From assembly GCA_022511465.1 (NCBI GenBank), contig JAFLRM010000005.1, positions 39,663-103,662 of the forward strand: DNA of 64,000 nucleotides. Reading direction: 5' to 3'. A program made the translations under genes and the position numbers. Below, one piece after another: positions 1 through 10,600 of this stretch; position 1 is the first letter of the stretch; each line of letters opens with the position of its first letter. The notes below the pieces were generated by a model, which was not told the DNA's origin, did not search any database, and saw only the letters and a list, made by a program, of their open reading frames with translations. Source of the DNA: Acetatifactor sp. (GTDB taxonomy: Bacteria > Bacillota > Clostridia > Lachnospirales > Lachnospiraceae).

Positions 1-527
1 AGTTTCAGTCCTTCCGCCGTAGGAAGCTCCAGATTCACACTCATGCGGTCCACCAGAAAACCGGTCCGACGAATCACTTCCGAATCTGCACCGGGTATGG
101 CCTTTACATGGATATAGCCGTTAAAATAATAGCGGTTGCGCAGCAGCCACACCGTGCGACAGATCAATTCCATAGTAAAGGTGGGATTCTCCAAAATGCC
201 GGAACTTAAGAACAGCCCTTCTATATAATTCCTCCGGTAAAATTCCAGTGTGAGGGTACAGACCTCCTCCGGCGTAAAAGTGGCTCTCGGCACATCATTG
301 GAACAGCGGTTGATGCAGTACTTACAGTCGTAAATACACTCGTTAGTGAGTAGAATCTTAAGAAGGGAAATACACCTCCCATCGCTGCTGAAGCTGTGAC
401 AGATCCCGCAGGACACGGCGTTTCCTGTAGAGTGACCATCCCCACGCCTGTCCACGCCGCTGGAGGTGCAAGCCACATCATACTTCGCCGCATCCGTCAA
501 TACTCCCAATTTCTCCATGAGGGACAT
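1..527 (-). CDS. Putative DNA modification/repair radical SAM protein (SplB-like), 3' part cut by the window edge
   Basis: Minus-strand reading from ATG at 527 gives MSLMEKLGVLTDAAKYDVACTSSG...ISLLKILLTNECIYDCKYCINR, with a CxxxCxxC radical SAM motif; AGGAGG upstream of the ATG. The 221..493 ORF in the track is a different frame of the same DNA. Confidence 0.8.
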   Translation of the reverse strand, partial: MSLMEKLGVLTDAAKYDVACTSSGVDRRGDGHSTGNAVSCGICHSFSSDGRCISLLKILLTNECIYDCKYCINRCSNDVPRATFTPEEVCTLTLEFYRRNYIEGLFLSSGILENPTFTMELICRTVWLLRNRYYFNGYIHVKAIPGADSEVIRRTGFLVDRMSVNLELPTAEGLK

Positions 528-574
528 TTTCCCTCCTAAAGTCAAAAACTCCACACTCTCGCCTCTTTCTGTAT

Positions 575-613
575 CGAACATTTGTTCTTATTTTAGTTTA
601 GCACATATGTTCG
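575..613 (-). promoter_or_regulatory. Promoter (TTGTCA-N17-TAAACT) overlapped by two LexA/DinR-like boxes
   Basis: Boxes cgaacatttgttct (575-588) and agcacatatgttcg (600-613) each fit the CGAACRNRYGTTYG consensus closely. -35 TTGTCA at 623-618 and -10 TAAACT at 600-595 on the minus strand. Confidence 0.65.
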
Positions 614-714
614 TTTTTGACAAGTTGTTTTTTATCTAAAAAACTATTGCAAAATACCCCAAAACGCGGTTAAATGAAATAGAATGTTTATTTTATTAGG
701 AAGAGGAACGTGAT

Positions 715-1725
715 ATGTCAAATTTAATCGTACCCAAAGATTACACTTCTCAACTGAATCTGTACAAGACACAGATTGCCATCAAGACCGTGAAGGACTG
801 CTTTCAGACGCTCCTTGCTGAGAATTTGCATCTGCTGCGCGTGACTGCACCGCTGATGGTGGATCCCACTTCGGGCCTGAATGACAACCTAAATGGTGTG
901 GAGCGTCCTGTCAACTTCGATATTAAATATCAGAATGGCAGAGAGGCAGAGATTGTACACTCTCTTGCTAAGTGGAAGCGCTTTGCTCTGAAAAAATATG
1001 GCTTTTCCAATGGAGAAGGCCTCTATACGGACATGAGCGCAATCCGCAGGGATGAGGATGTTGACAATATTCACTCTATCTATGTGGATCAGTGGGATTG
1101 GGAGAAAGTCATCACCAAAGAAGAACGTAACCTTGACACTTTGAAGGAGACTGTTCGCACCGTCTACAAGGTACTTCGCAAGACGGAAAAATACATGGCA
1201 ATTCACTTTGACTACATAGAGGAGATCCTTCCATATGATATTTTCTTTGTGACCACCGGCGAGCTGGAGGAGAGATTCCCCGAATGCACGCCCAAGGAGA
1301 GAGAGTATCATATCGCAAAGGAAAAGGGGGCCGTCTGCATTATGCAGATCGGCGATAAACTGAAAAACGGCGAGCCTCACGACGGCCGCGCCCCGGACTA
1401 CGATGATTGGAGCCTGAATGCGGACATTGTGGTGTATTATCCCGTTTTGGACATCGCTCTGGAGCTGTCCAGCATGGGCATCCGTGTGGACAGGGACGCT
1501 CTGCTGTCCCAGCTTGAGAAAGCCGGCTGCCCTGAGAGAGCCGAACTTCCTTTCCACAGGGCTGTGATCGAGGAGGAACTGCCTTTCACTATAGGCGGCG
1601 GCATCGGCCAGTCCCGCATCTGCATGTTCTTCTTGAGAAAAGCCCATATCGGCGAGGTACAATGCTCTCTGTGGCCGGAGGATATCATGACAGAAGCCAA
1701 AGAAAAAGGACTTCAACTCTTATAA
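715..1725 (+). CDS. asnA: Aspartate--ammonia ligase (asparagine synthetase A)
   Basis: 336 aa; characteristic AsnA sequence (LNLYKTQIAIKTVKDCFQ, GLNDNLNGVERPV, IGGGIGQSR). Confidence 0.95.
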   Translation: MSNLIVPKDYTSQLNLYKTQIAIKTVKDCFQTLLAENLHLLRVTAPLMVDPTSGLNDNLNGVERPVNFDIKYQNGREAEIVHSLAKWKRFALKKYGFSNGEGLYTDMSAIRRDEDVDNIHSIYVDQWDWEKVITKEERNLDTLKETVRTVYKVLRKTEKYMAIHFDYIEEILPYDIFFVTTGELEERFPECTPKEREYHIAKEKGAVCIMQIGDKLKNGEPHDGRAPDYDDWSLNADIVVYYPVLDIALELSSMGIRVDRDALLSQLEKAGCPERAELPFHRAVIEEELPFTIGGGIGQSRICMFFLRKAHIGEVQCSLWPEDIMTEAKEKGLQLL

Positions 1726-1753
1726 TCTGTAATATGACTTGCGCTAACTACAG

Positions 1754-1788
1754 CGGCGGCCCTTGCAAGCAAGGGCCGCCGTTCTTTT
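1754..1788 (+). terminator. Intrinsic terminator after asnA
   Basis: CGGCGGCCCTTGC-AA-GCAAGGGCCGCCG followed by TTCTTTTT. Confidence 0.85.
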
Positions 1789-1798
1789 TATTACCTTC

Positions 1799-2545
1799 TC
1801 AAGTGCGGGCCAGACCATCAACACTCAGCACTACGCCGGTGATGTAGCTGGCTTTATCGGAAGCCAAAAACACCAGCGCGTTGGCAATGTCTTCCGGCTT
1901 GCCGATGCGGCGCATCGGGATGGAGTTGATCATCGGCTCAATGACCTGTTTGGGCAGGGCTTTGACCATATCCGTCTCGGTAATGCCGGGAGCAACAGCG
2001 TTCACGCGCACGCCTTTGGGCGCCAGCTCACGAGCCAGAGACAGCGTAAATCCGTTGACTGCAAACTTGGAAGTCGGATAAGCGATACCCGCCGGCTGAC
2101 CATAACGGCTGACCATAGAAGAAACATTCAGGATGGAACCGTTTGCCTGTTTGACCATCCAATCGGCGGCCGCTTTGGAGCAGTTATATACGCCCTTGAC
2201 GTTCAGATCCATCACGCGGTCAAATACTTCCTCCGTATAATCGGCGAACGGCGTATTCTCGGAAACGCCAGCGTTGTTGACCAGAATATCGATGCGGCCG
2301 TATTTCTCCACCACCGCGTCAAAAGCGACTTTAACGTCCGCATAATCAGACAGATTCGGCCAGATGCCCTCCACCTTGGCATCTGAATCTTTCTCCTTGA
2401 TCTGGGCAACTGCCTTTTCTGCGGTCTCCTGACGGCTGCCGCATAAAACCACGGTGGCACCCTCCTGCAAAAAAGTCTCAACCACAGCCAGACCAATGCC
2501 GCGGCTGCCGCCGGTAACGATCGCTACTTTCTCCTGCAAATTCAT
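1799..2545 (-). CDS. SDR-family oxidoreductase (FabG-like)
   Basis: TGGSRGIG, NNAG and YPTSK motifs; start chosen at MNLQEKVAIVTGG. Confidence 0.85.
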   Translation of the reverse strand: MNLQEKVAIVTGGSRGIGLAVVETFLQEGATVVLCGSRQETAEKAVAQIKEKDSDAKVEGIWPNLSDYADVKVAFDAVVEKYGRIDILVNNAGVSENTPFADYTEEVFDRVMDLNVKGVYNCSKAAADWMVKQANGSILNVSSMVSRYGQPAGIAYPTSKFAVNGFTLSLARELAPKGVRVNAVAPGITETDMVKALPKQVIEPMINSIPMRRIGKPEDIANALVFLASDKASYITGVVLSVDGLART

Positions 2546-2685
2546 ACAATACCTTCTTTCCGAGGCTGCGCAAACCACTTTGCTGCACCTCATTGTTATA
2601 AAATACAACCGCACTTAACGGCCAGTTCTATTATAGCAAGTTGTTGTAAAAAATTCAATATACCGAGATGTTTGTATCCTTTCTC

Positions 2686-4695
2686 CTATCTTCCAGCACA
2701 CTCCCACACCCCAAACTTCTCGTTGCGAAAAGTCTGTTCGTATCCGTACTCTCGCATAAACTCCACGATCAGCTGCCACTTGGCATCCTCCTCCAAGGGC
2801 ATCAGATCCTCCGGCAGCGGCTCGGCCGCTCCAACGGTCAATCCTAACTCGGAAATCGGTTCCAAATACCGCACACACTTATTCTCCATAATGATAACAG
2901 GGCGATAGGAGGCATCTTCTGCCATCCGAACGCGCATTTCATCCATTGCCTGCTCCATAGCTTCCAGACTGTAGGACTGCAGCTCGCTCCATATGTTAAA
3001 CGCGGCCGGTAACTGCAGATAGTAGGCCAGGGCCGGAATCCCATTGGGTCTCCCATCACGACGAAGTCCCGCATATAGGATCACATCGCTTCCAGTAAGT
3101 CCCCGCTCCCCCACATAAGCGCTGATCGAGCTTAGCCACTCTGCCCGCTCCGGATCCATCTTTATTCCCCTCAAAATCTCATTGTTCTCCACTTTGGCAG
3201 TGACATTCTGCACACCGGTGGCCTCCGCAAAGACAAAGTAGGTGCCAAAGAGAACACTCTGCACCAGAAAAAGCGCAAGAAATGCGCACAAAGTCCCCTT
3301 CACCGGAAAGGAACAGATCGTGATCTGCTTCCACTTCCAGTCCTTCACTCCTCGCACAAACCGCCAACTCTCCCACAGCGTGTAGGGTGCCGCCACGAAC
3401 AGATTGTTTATGCTTGGGTAGAGCTTATTGTTACTTCCAATAGAAGTGATAAGCACTACAAGGATCACCAGTCCACTGATCAGCTTCTCTCTTTTGTCGC
3501 TGCCTCGGTGAAAAATACGAATTCCCGCAATTCCCATGGTCAACAGCAAAAACAGGACTCCCGGCCGGTACATGGGACCGTAGGTGTAGAGGACCAGGTC
3601 ACAAAAACCCCTGTCATACAGCCAGACCAACATGGCCACATCCACACCACACCACAAAATGCGTACGCCCAACCGAAGTACTACCGCCATCTGCTCTCCA
3701 TTCGCAGAATTTGTATTCGCCGCACGCTTCTTTCCCCAGTCAAGCAACCATTCCACCAGACCAAAAAAGAGAATTCCCACCACAACAATAAACAGGATCC
3801 GGACTCCCCAATACATCATATGATCTACATACTCGTAGATCATGCCATAGAGCATGGAAGTCGCCTTGTAGTCCGTGGCGTTGTCCGTCATGGCAAACAG
3901 CCGCCCAATGCCTGCAATATAATTGTCCAATCCGTATCGGATGTGGATATAGCCAAAAAGCGCCGCCAGAGCGCTCAGATAACCGCTCAGGCACCACAGA
4001 GTGCGGCGGAATGTCCTGCCCCAGGCGGACGAGCCATCTCTTTTCTCCCTCGTTTGTTTCCGAATTTTTCTCTCCTCCAGCCACTCGATCACGCCAAAAG
4101 CCCACACTGCCACGATCAGCGCTGCCTCCGGCAGATTGGAGAACCTCACCAGCACATTGCTCCCCAGACAGACTCCTGCCGCATACAGGCACCACTTCTT
4201 TTCCTTCGTCAGTCCCACATACAAAAAGGCTACACAGGCAAGGAGCAGCACATAAGTCAGATAGTTGTACAGAAGAGCCGTAGGGCACCAGCAAAGACTG
4301 ATCGCCGCAAGCTCCCCCAAAAACGTGATCCATCCGTAAATCTGAAGCTTCCGCGTGGCAAAGAAATACCCCACCACTGCCAGCACACTGACAAACAGAC
4401 CGGTGTAAAAATTCATTCCCTTTAACGTCCCCGCAAAGGGGAGAAGGGTCAGAAAATGCCCTACCCCGTTGGCCAGATAGGTAGAATATAACCACATGGG
4501 ATCCATGTGATCCAGTCCCATATATTGAAAGTTGGCATAGTTGTATCCCGTGTCCCAAAGATCCAGTCCCCAGCCGATATGGCGCAGGGGGTACAGGGTC
4601 AGGATCAGGACAGCTACGGTTTCCCACACTATTTTATTTTTCAGAATTGTGTCTTTTTGTCTTTGACTGTTTTGCATGAAACTCTTCCCGCTCAA
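2686..4695 (-). CDS. Multi-pass membrane protein, probable GT-C-type glycosyltransferase
   Basis: 669 aa, many hydrophobic segments and a C-terminal soluble domain; GT-C assignment is by overall architecture only. Confidence 0.55.
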   Translation of the reverse strand: MSGKSFMQNSQRQKDTILKNKIVWETVAVLILTLYPLRHIGWGLDLWDTGYNYANFQYMGLDHMDPMWLYSTYLANGVGHFLTLLPFAGTLKGMNFYTGLFVSVLAVVGYFFATRKLQIYGWITFLGELAAISLCWCPTALLYNYLTYVLLLACVAFLYVGLTKEKKWCLYAAGVCLGSNVLVRFSNLPEAALIVAVWAFGVIEWLEERKIRKQTREKRDGSSAWGRTFRRTLWCLSGYLSALAALFGYIHIRYGLDNYIAGIGRLFAMTDNATDYKATSMLYGMIYEYVDHMMYWGVRILFIVVVGILFFGLVEWLLDWGKKRAANTNSANGEQMAVVLRLGVRILWCGVDVAMLVWLYDRGFCDLVLYTYGPMYRPGVLFLLLTMGIAGIRIFHRGSDKREKLISGLVILVVLITSIGSNNKLYPSINNLFVAAPYTLWESWRFVRGVKDWKWKQITICSFPVKGTLCAFLALFLVQSVLFGTYFVFAEATGVQNVTAKVENNEILRGIKMDPERAEWLSSISAYVGERGLTGSDVILYAGLRRDGRPNGIPALAYYLQLPAAFNIWSELQSYSLEAMEQAMDEMRVRMAEDASYRPVIIMENKCVRYLEPISELGLTVGAAEPLPEDLMPLEEDAKWQLIVEFMREYGYEQTFRNEKFGVWECAGR

Positions 4696-4753
4696 TCTGC
4701 CACTTTCTCATTCTTCAGTCATAACGTGGCTTTTATTAAATATCAGTCGTTAT

Positions 4754-5908
4754 TTACCCCCGAAACAGCTCGTCCACGGCATTGACCTTATCTACCACAA
4801 AGCGATAGGGGCTCAGATGAAGCAGTCCCCTGTGAAATGTTCTCATAAGAACGGCCCGTGCCATATCTACCAAAACACCCACAATAAACACAACTATCAC
4901 TGCAAACAGCGTCCGCAGAAGAAGTTCTGCCACACTTTGGATCCGACCGGCTCCAAACCACAGCTGCCACTGGTAGCGCACACCCATGTTTTCATGAAGC
5001 AGATACACTCCTAGTGTGTAGGGTGCAATGCGATTGACCGATTCGGTCATTTTCTTCGGCAAACGGATCAAGCGGAACACACCGAACATTCCCACCGAAG
5101 CTAAAAAGGGAAGAAGGTGATTATATTCAATAGGCACCTTGATAATGTGCTCCAAACTGCCCGTCCTAAGATACAGCAGCCTGAGTGCCATAAGCTCCAC
5201 AAAGGTCGCCGCACAGCCCAATAGATACAGACAGAGTGCTACCCCTTTTCTCTTAAGGAAAGGAACTCCAAAACGCCGGATATAGGCCGCCGTCATAAAC
5301 ACACACAGATACCACAAGACATCGTAACCCTGTCCATCCATCTCCAGTCTGGCAGGAAGGATGGATTTGAGGAGGCAGAATGTAAAGAGCAAAAGACACA
5401 ACACCGCCTTTATCTGCTGCCTGCTCATGCTGCGCGCCGCCATGCCAACTAACGGCAACAGCAGGTATAAGAACACGTACGCTGTCATAAACCAGTAATG
5501 TCCCATGATCACCGGAAAACCCAGGGTGAGCAGATAGTGAATGCTAAACTCCTCCGCGGGATAAATGCCAAAGCCGGCCGCAAGAAGTCCCACAGCCACT
5601 GAGTACACCCACACTTGCAGATAGAGACCAATCAGCCTGCTCAGCTTGAAGGAGGAAGTACACAGAAAGTAACCGCTGATCAGCATATACACATTCACGG
5701 CCACAATGCAGAAAATCTCCAGCACCCACGCTGCAAATCCCACACTGCCCATAGATTCCTCCGACAGATTTCCCAGAATGTCGCCTTTTCCCAGAAAGTG
5801 CAACACCACTACCATCATCATTGCCACACAACGGAGAAGCTCCAAATTCGCCATGCGGGGCCTGCTATTTTTTGCCCTTTCTACACTTATTTCCTCAGAC
5901 ATACTCAT
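4754..5908 (-). CDS. Acyltransferase 3 family membrane protein
   Basis: N-terminal RMANLELLRCVAMMMVVVLHF typical of acyltransferase-3 proteins; start placed at MSMSEEIS, preceded by AGAGG. Confidence 0.8.
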   Translation of the reverse strand: MSMSEEISVERAKNSRPRMANLELLRCVAMMMVVVLHFLGKGDILGNLSEESMGSVGFAAWVLEIFCIVAVNVYMLISGYFLCTSSFKLSRLIGLYLQVWVYSVAVGLLAAGFGIYPAEEFSIHYLLTLGFPVIMGHYWFMTAYVFLYLLLPLVGMAARSMSRQQIKAVLCLLLFTFCLLKSILPARLEMDGQGYDVLWYLCVFMTAAYIRRFGVPFLKRKGVALCLYLLGCAATFVELMALRLLYLRTGSLEHIIKVPIEYNHLLPFLASVGMFGVFRLIRLPKKMTESVNRIAPYTLGVYLLHENMGVRYQWQLWFGAGRIQSVAELLLRTLFAVIVVFIVGVLVDMARAVLMRTFHRGLLHLSPYRFVVDKVNAVDELFRG

Positions 5909-6033
5909 AAACGCCTCTTTTATATCCTCATATTTTTGATAGGAAATTGACTTTGCACCCTTTCTCATTATTCTAGCATGCGGCCAACAATATGTCATTT
6001 ATTTTTTCTGGGAATAGAAATTAAAGATTTAAA

Positions 6034-6066
6034 GGCGCGGACTGTCTCTTGACAGCCCACGCCTTT
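6034..6066 (-). terminator. Terminator-like hairpin after gltD
   Basis: Minus strand GGCGTGGGCTGTC-aaga-GACAGTCCGCGCC followed by TTTAAATCTTT. Confidence 0.6.
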
Positions 6067-6084
6067 TTTGTTTGCACTACGCTT

Positions 6085-7578
6085 TTACTGCACCACCAGA
6101 TTGGAGTAACCCATCAGGCTCTCGTCCACTGCTCTGGCGGCTTCTCTGCCCTCGCGGATCGCCCACACTACCAAAGATTGACCCCTGCGCATATCACCGG
6201 TGACAAACACATTGTCCACGCTGGTCTGGTACTTGCCAGCCTCAGTCTTTACGTTGGTACGCTCATTAAGTTCCACGCCGAAGGCCTCTGTTACATACTT
6301 CTGAGAACCTAGGAAACCGGCCGCGATCAGCACGATCTCTGCGTCCAGAACCTTCTCGCTGCCCGCGATCTCCGACATCTTCATACGTCCTGTGTCGGGA
6401 TCCTTCTCCCAGTTCAGCCGCACGATCTTCACACCTGTCAGATTGCCCTTCTTATCCTTGATAAACTCCTTCACGGTAGCCTCGTAGAGACGGGGATCCT
6501 GGCCGTACACCGCGATGGCCTCCTCATGTCCGTAGTCCGTCTTGCAGACCTTGGGCCACTCGGGCCAAGGGTTATCCTCCGTACGTTTGTCCGGCGCCTT
6601 AGGCATCATCTCCAGAAGGGTCACGGACTTTGCGCCATGGCGGATGGAGGTACCCAGACAATCGTTGCCGGTATCTCCGCCGCCGATGATCACCACGTTC
6701 TTACCCTTGGTATCCACATACTGCTTATCTGTAAAGTCAGAGTCCAGCAGGCTCTTGGTGTTGGCCTTCAGGAAGTCCACCGCAAAGTAGATTCCCTTTG
6801 CGTCCCTGCCGGGAGCACTTATATCTCTGGGGTTGGAGGCGCCACATGCCAGGATCACGCGGTCAAAATCGTGAAGCAGCTTATCTGCCCTTACATCCTT
6901 GCCCACGTCAGCGCTTGTGACAAAGGTCACACCCTCCTCCTCCATGATCTTCACCTTGCGGTCTATCACATGCTTCTCCAGCTTCATGTTGGGGATGCCG
7001 TACATAAGCAATCCTCCCACGCGGTCGGAGCGCTCAAATACTGTCACACTGTGTCCTCTCTTATTCAACTGATCTGCAGCCGCCAGTCCGGAGGGACCGC
7101 TTCCAATGACAGCCACCTTCTTGCCGGTGCGCACCTTGGGCGGCTTTGCGGCCGCATACCCCTCCGCATAGGCGTTCTCAATGATGGCGTACTCGTTCTC
7201 CTTGGTGGAGACCGGATCCCCGTTCAGTCCACAAGTGCACGCCGCCTCGCACAAGGCGGGACATACGCGGGAAGTGAACTCCGGAAAGTTGTTGGTCTTC
7301 TTCAGACGATTGTAGGCCTGCTGCCAGTTACCGGTATACACCAGATCGTTCCACTCGGGCACCAAATTGTGCAGGGGACATCCGCTGGCCATACCACAGA
7401 TCATCATGCCTGCCTGACAAAAAGGTACACCGCACTCCATGCAGCGTGCACCCTGAAGCTGTTGCTTTTCCTTAGGCAAATGCTCATGGAACTCATTAAA
7501 GTGCTTGATCCTCTTCTTTGGATCCTCAGAGATACTGACTTCTCTTTTATAATCCATAAATCCAGTTGGTTTTCCCAT
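6085..7578 (-). CDS. gltD: Glutamate synthase small subunit
   Basis: 497 aa; CMECGVPFC, GSGPSGLAAA and GGGDTGNDC motifs. Confidence 0.95.
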   Translation of the reverse strand: MGKPTGFMDYKREVSISEDPKKRIKHFNEFHEHLPKEKQQLQGARCMECGVPFCQAGMMICGMASGCPLHNLVPEWNDLVYTGNWQQAYNRLKKTNNFPEFTSRVCPALCEAACTCGLNGDPVSTKENEYAIIENAYAEGYAAAKPPKVRTGKKVAVIGSGPSGLAAADQLNKRGHSVTVFERSDRVGGLLMYGIPNMKLEKHVIDRKVKIMEEEGVTFVTSADVGKDVRADKLLHDFDRVILACGASNPRDISAPGRDAKGIYFAVDFLKANTKSLLDSDFTDKQYVDTKGKNVVIIGGGDTGNDCLGTSIRHGAKSVTLLEMMPKAPDKRTEDNPWPEWPKVCKTDYGHEEAIAVYGQDPRLYEATVKEFIKDKKGNLTGVKIVRLNWEKDPDTGRMKMSEIAGSEKVLDAEIVLIAAGFLGSQKYVTEAFGVELNERTNVKTEAGKYQTSVDNVFVTGDMRRGQSLVVWAIREGREAARAVDESLMGYSNLVVQ

Positions 7579-7614
7579 TTTCTCCTCTCATTCTGCCGCT
7601 TTAGCGACTCTAGC

Positions 7615-10600
7615 TCATTTTCTCGTGTTGGCATAGAATGCTTCGATCTGTGCCTGCTCCGCGCTCAATCCCTTTTCCTCCATCTGCACGATGGTCTTTA
7701 AGACTCTCTCGTAGTCGTGAGGAATGATCTTCTTAAACTTGGGCAGATACTCGTTAAAGCTATCCAGGATCTCCTTGCCTTTTGCGGAGTTGGTCAGGGC
7801 CACATGCTCCTGGATCATGCTCTTCAGCTCCATCACATCATATTTGGAGGTAATCTCAGAGGAGGAAACCATCTCTTTGTTCAGACGCTTATAAAGGTCG
7901 TTATCCTCATCCAGCACATAGGCGATACCGCCGCTCATACCTGCTGCAAAGTTCTTGCCGGTGCGGCCAAGGATCACCACGCGGCCGCCGGTCATGTACT
8001 CACAGCCATGATCACCGACACCTTCCACCACTGCGTATGCGCCGGAATTTCTCACACAGAAACGCTCGCCGGCCACACCGTTAATGAACGCCTTGCCGCT
8101 GGTGGCACCGTACATTGCCACATTGCCGATAATAATGTTCTCATCCGCCTTGAATTTACTTCCCTTGGGCGGATATACGATCAGCTTGCCGCCTGAGAGA
8201 CCTTTTCCAAAGTAGTCATTGCTGTCTCCCACAAGCTCCAGCGTCAGCCCTTTGGGGATAAATGCACCAAAGGACTGTCCACCCGCGCCGTTGCACAGGA
8301 TGCGGTAAGTGTCTTCCTCCACATCGCTGCCCAGCTTGCGGGTAATCTCACTTCCCAAAATCGTTCCGAAGGTGCGGTCCGTGTTGGATACGTCCACCTC
8401 AATACTTCTCTTCTGCCCTGCGTTTATCGCTTTTCCAAGCTGCTTTAACAGCACTTTCTCATCCAGCGTCTTCTCCAGTTCAAAATCGTACACCTGCTTG
8501 GGATCGAAGGTTACCTTCTCGCTGGTTCCCTCGTAGGGGTTTGCCAGAATCTGAGACAGATCGATCTGCTTCTGGCTGGGACTCAAGTTCTCCTTCACTT
8601 TTAAAAGGTCGGTTCTTCCCACCAGCTCATCCACAGTCTTCACACCCAATTTGGCCATATATTCGCGGAGTTCTTCCGCAATAAATTTCATAAAGTTCTC
8701 CACGTACTCCGGCTTGCCCTTGAAATTCTTGCGTAGCTCCGGATTCTGAGTGGCAACACCCACCGGACAGGTGTCCAGATTGCAGACTCTCATCATCACG
8801 CAGCCCATGGTCACTAAGGGGGCGGTGGCAAATCCGAACTCCTCAGCGCCCAGCATCGCCGCAATCGCTACATCCCGGCCGCTCATCAGCTTTCCGTCCG
8901 TCTCAATGCGAACTTTGTTACGCAGTCCGTTCATGATCAGGGTCTGGTGGGTCTCCGCAAGGCCCAGTTCCCAGGGGAGGCCCGCGTTATGGATGGAAGT
9001 GCGGGGAGCTGCTCCGGTACCGCCGTCGTAACCGGACACCAGAACCACCTGCGCGCCGGCCTTGGCAACACCCGCGGCGACAGTACCCACACCTGCCTCC
9101 GACACCAGCTTTACAGAAATACGGGCATCTTTATTTGCATTTTTCAGATCATAGATCAACTGCGCCAGATCCTCAATGGAGTAAATATCGTGATGAGGCG
9201 GCGGAGAGATCAGGGACACACCGGGGGTGGAGTGTCTGGTCTTGGCGATCCAGGGGTATACCTTGCCTCCAGGCAGATGCCCTCCCTCGCCGGGTTTCGC
9301 ACCCTGGGCCATCTTGATCTGAATCTCCTTAGCACTGACAAGATATCGGCTGGTGACGCCAAAACGTCCGCTGGCCACCTGCTTGATGGCGGAGCACCGA
9401 TCCAGCCCGTCAGGGCCTACGGTCAGTCTCTCAATATCCTCACCGCCCTCTCCGGAGTTACTCTTTCCGTGCAGGCGGTTCATGGCGATCGCCATGGTCT
9501 CATGGGCTTCCTTGGAGATGGAACCGTAGGACATGGCTCCGGTCTTAAATCGGGTGACGATGGACTCCACCGACTCAACCTTCTCCAAGGGCACTCCCTT
9601 CTCCGGGTACTTAAAGTCCATCAGCCCTCTCAGGTTCTTGATGGAATTCTCGTCGTTCACCATGGCGGTGTACTGCTTGAACATACCGTAATCACCGCGC
9701 TTGGTGGACTCCTGAAGCATATGAATGGTGGCGGGATTGTACAGATGCTCGTCGCCACCGCTTCTGGACTTGTGATGTCCGGGGCTGTCCAGAGTCAGGT
9801 CGCTTGCAAGTCCCAGCGGATCAAAGGCCATGGAATGCAGATCGTCCACATCCTTCTCGATATCCTTAAGAGTAAGACCGCCCACGCGGCATACTGTATT
9901 GCTAAAGTACGCGCTGATCACTTCCTCTGCGATGCCGACGGCCTCAAACAGCTGGGAACCACGGTAAGACTGAATCGTGCTGATACCCATCTTGGCAGCG
10001 ATCTTGACGATCCCATGAAGCACTGCATAGTTATAGTCGTCAACCGCCGCATAGTAATCCTTATCCAACATGTGATTGTCCACCAGCTCCTTGATGGACT
10101 CCTGTGCCAGATAGGGGTTGATCGCGCAGGCACCATAGCCGAGCAGCGTCGCAAAGTGATGTACCTCTCTGGGCTCTCCGGACTCCAAGATCAGGGAGAC
10201 CCTGGTGCGCTTCTTGGTGCGGACCAGATACTGGTTCAGGGCGGACACAGCAAGCAGGGACGGCATGGGCACATGGTTCTCATCCACCCCTCTGTCGGAG
10301 AGGATCAGCACATTGGTACCTTCACGATATGCGCGGTCCACTTCCACAAAGAGTCTGTCTATTGCTCTCTCCAGACTGGTATTCTTATAATAAGTAATGG
10401 GAATGACCTCGACGTGGAAGCCTTCCACCTTCATATTCTTGATCTTCAACAGGTCCGTGTTGGTCAGGATCGGATTGTTGATCTTAAGCATATTACAGTT
10501 TTGTGGTGACTCCTCCAGCAGATTCCCATCTGTTCCCACGTAGACCGTCGTGGAGGTCACAATCTCCTCACGGATACAGTCGATGGGCGGATTGGTCACC

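Noticed and set aside
221-493. 90-aa ORF listed at the left edge
   Set aside because: Out of frame with the radical SAM coding sequence read from ATG 527, which is the better gene model.
889-1716. 275-aa minus-strand ORF opposite asnA
   Set aside because: Fully antisense to an unambiguous asnA; no family resemblance.
3508-4425. 305-aa plus-strand ORF opposite the 2686..4695 membrane protein
   Set aside because: Gln/His/Pro-rich frame typical of the complement of a hydrophobic membrane gene.
6526-7701. 391-aa plus-strand ORF opposite gltD
   Set aside because: Antisense to gltD; no coding signature.
8947-10509. 520-aa plus-strand ORF opposite gltB
   Set aside because: Antisense shadow of a highly conserved gene; low-complexity His/Leu/Gly-rich translation with no recognisable domain or RBS.
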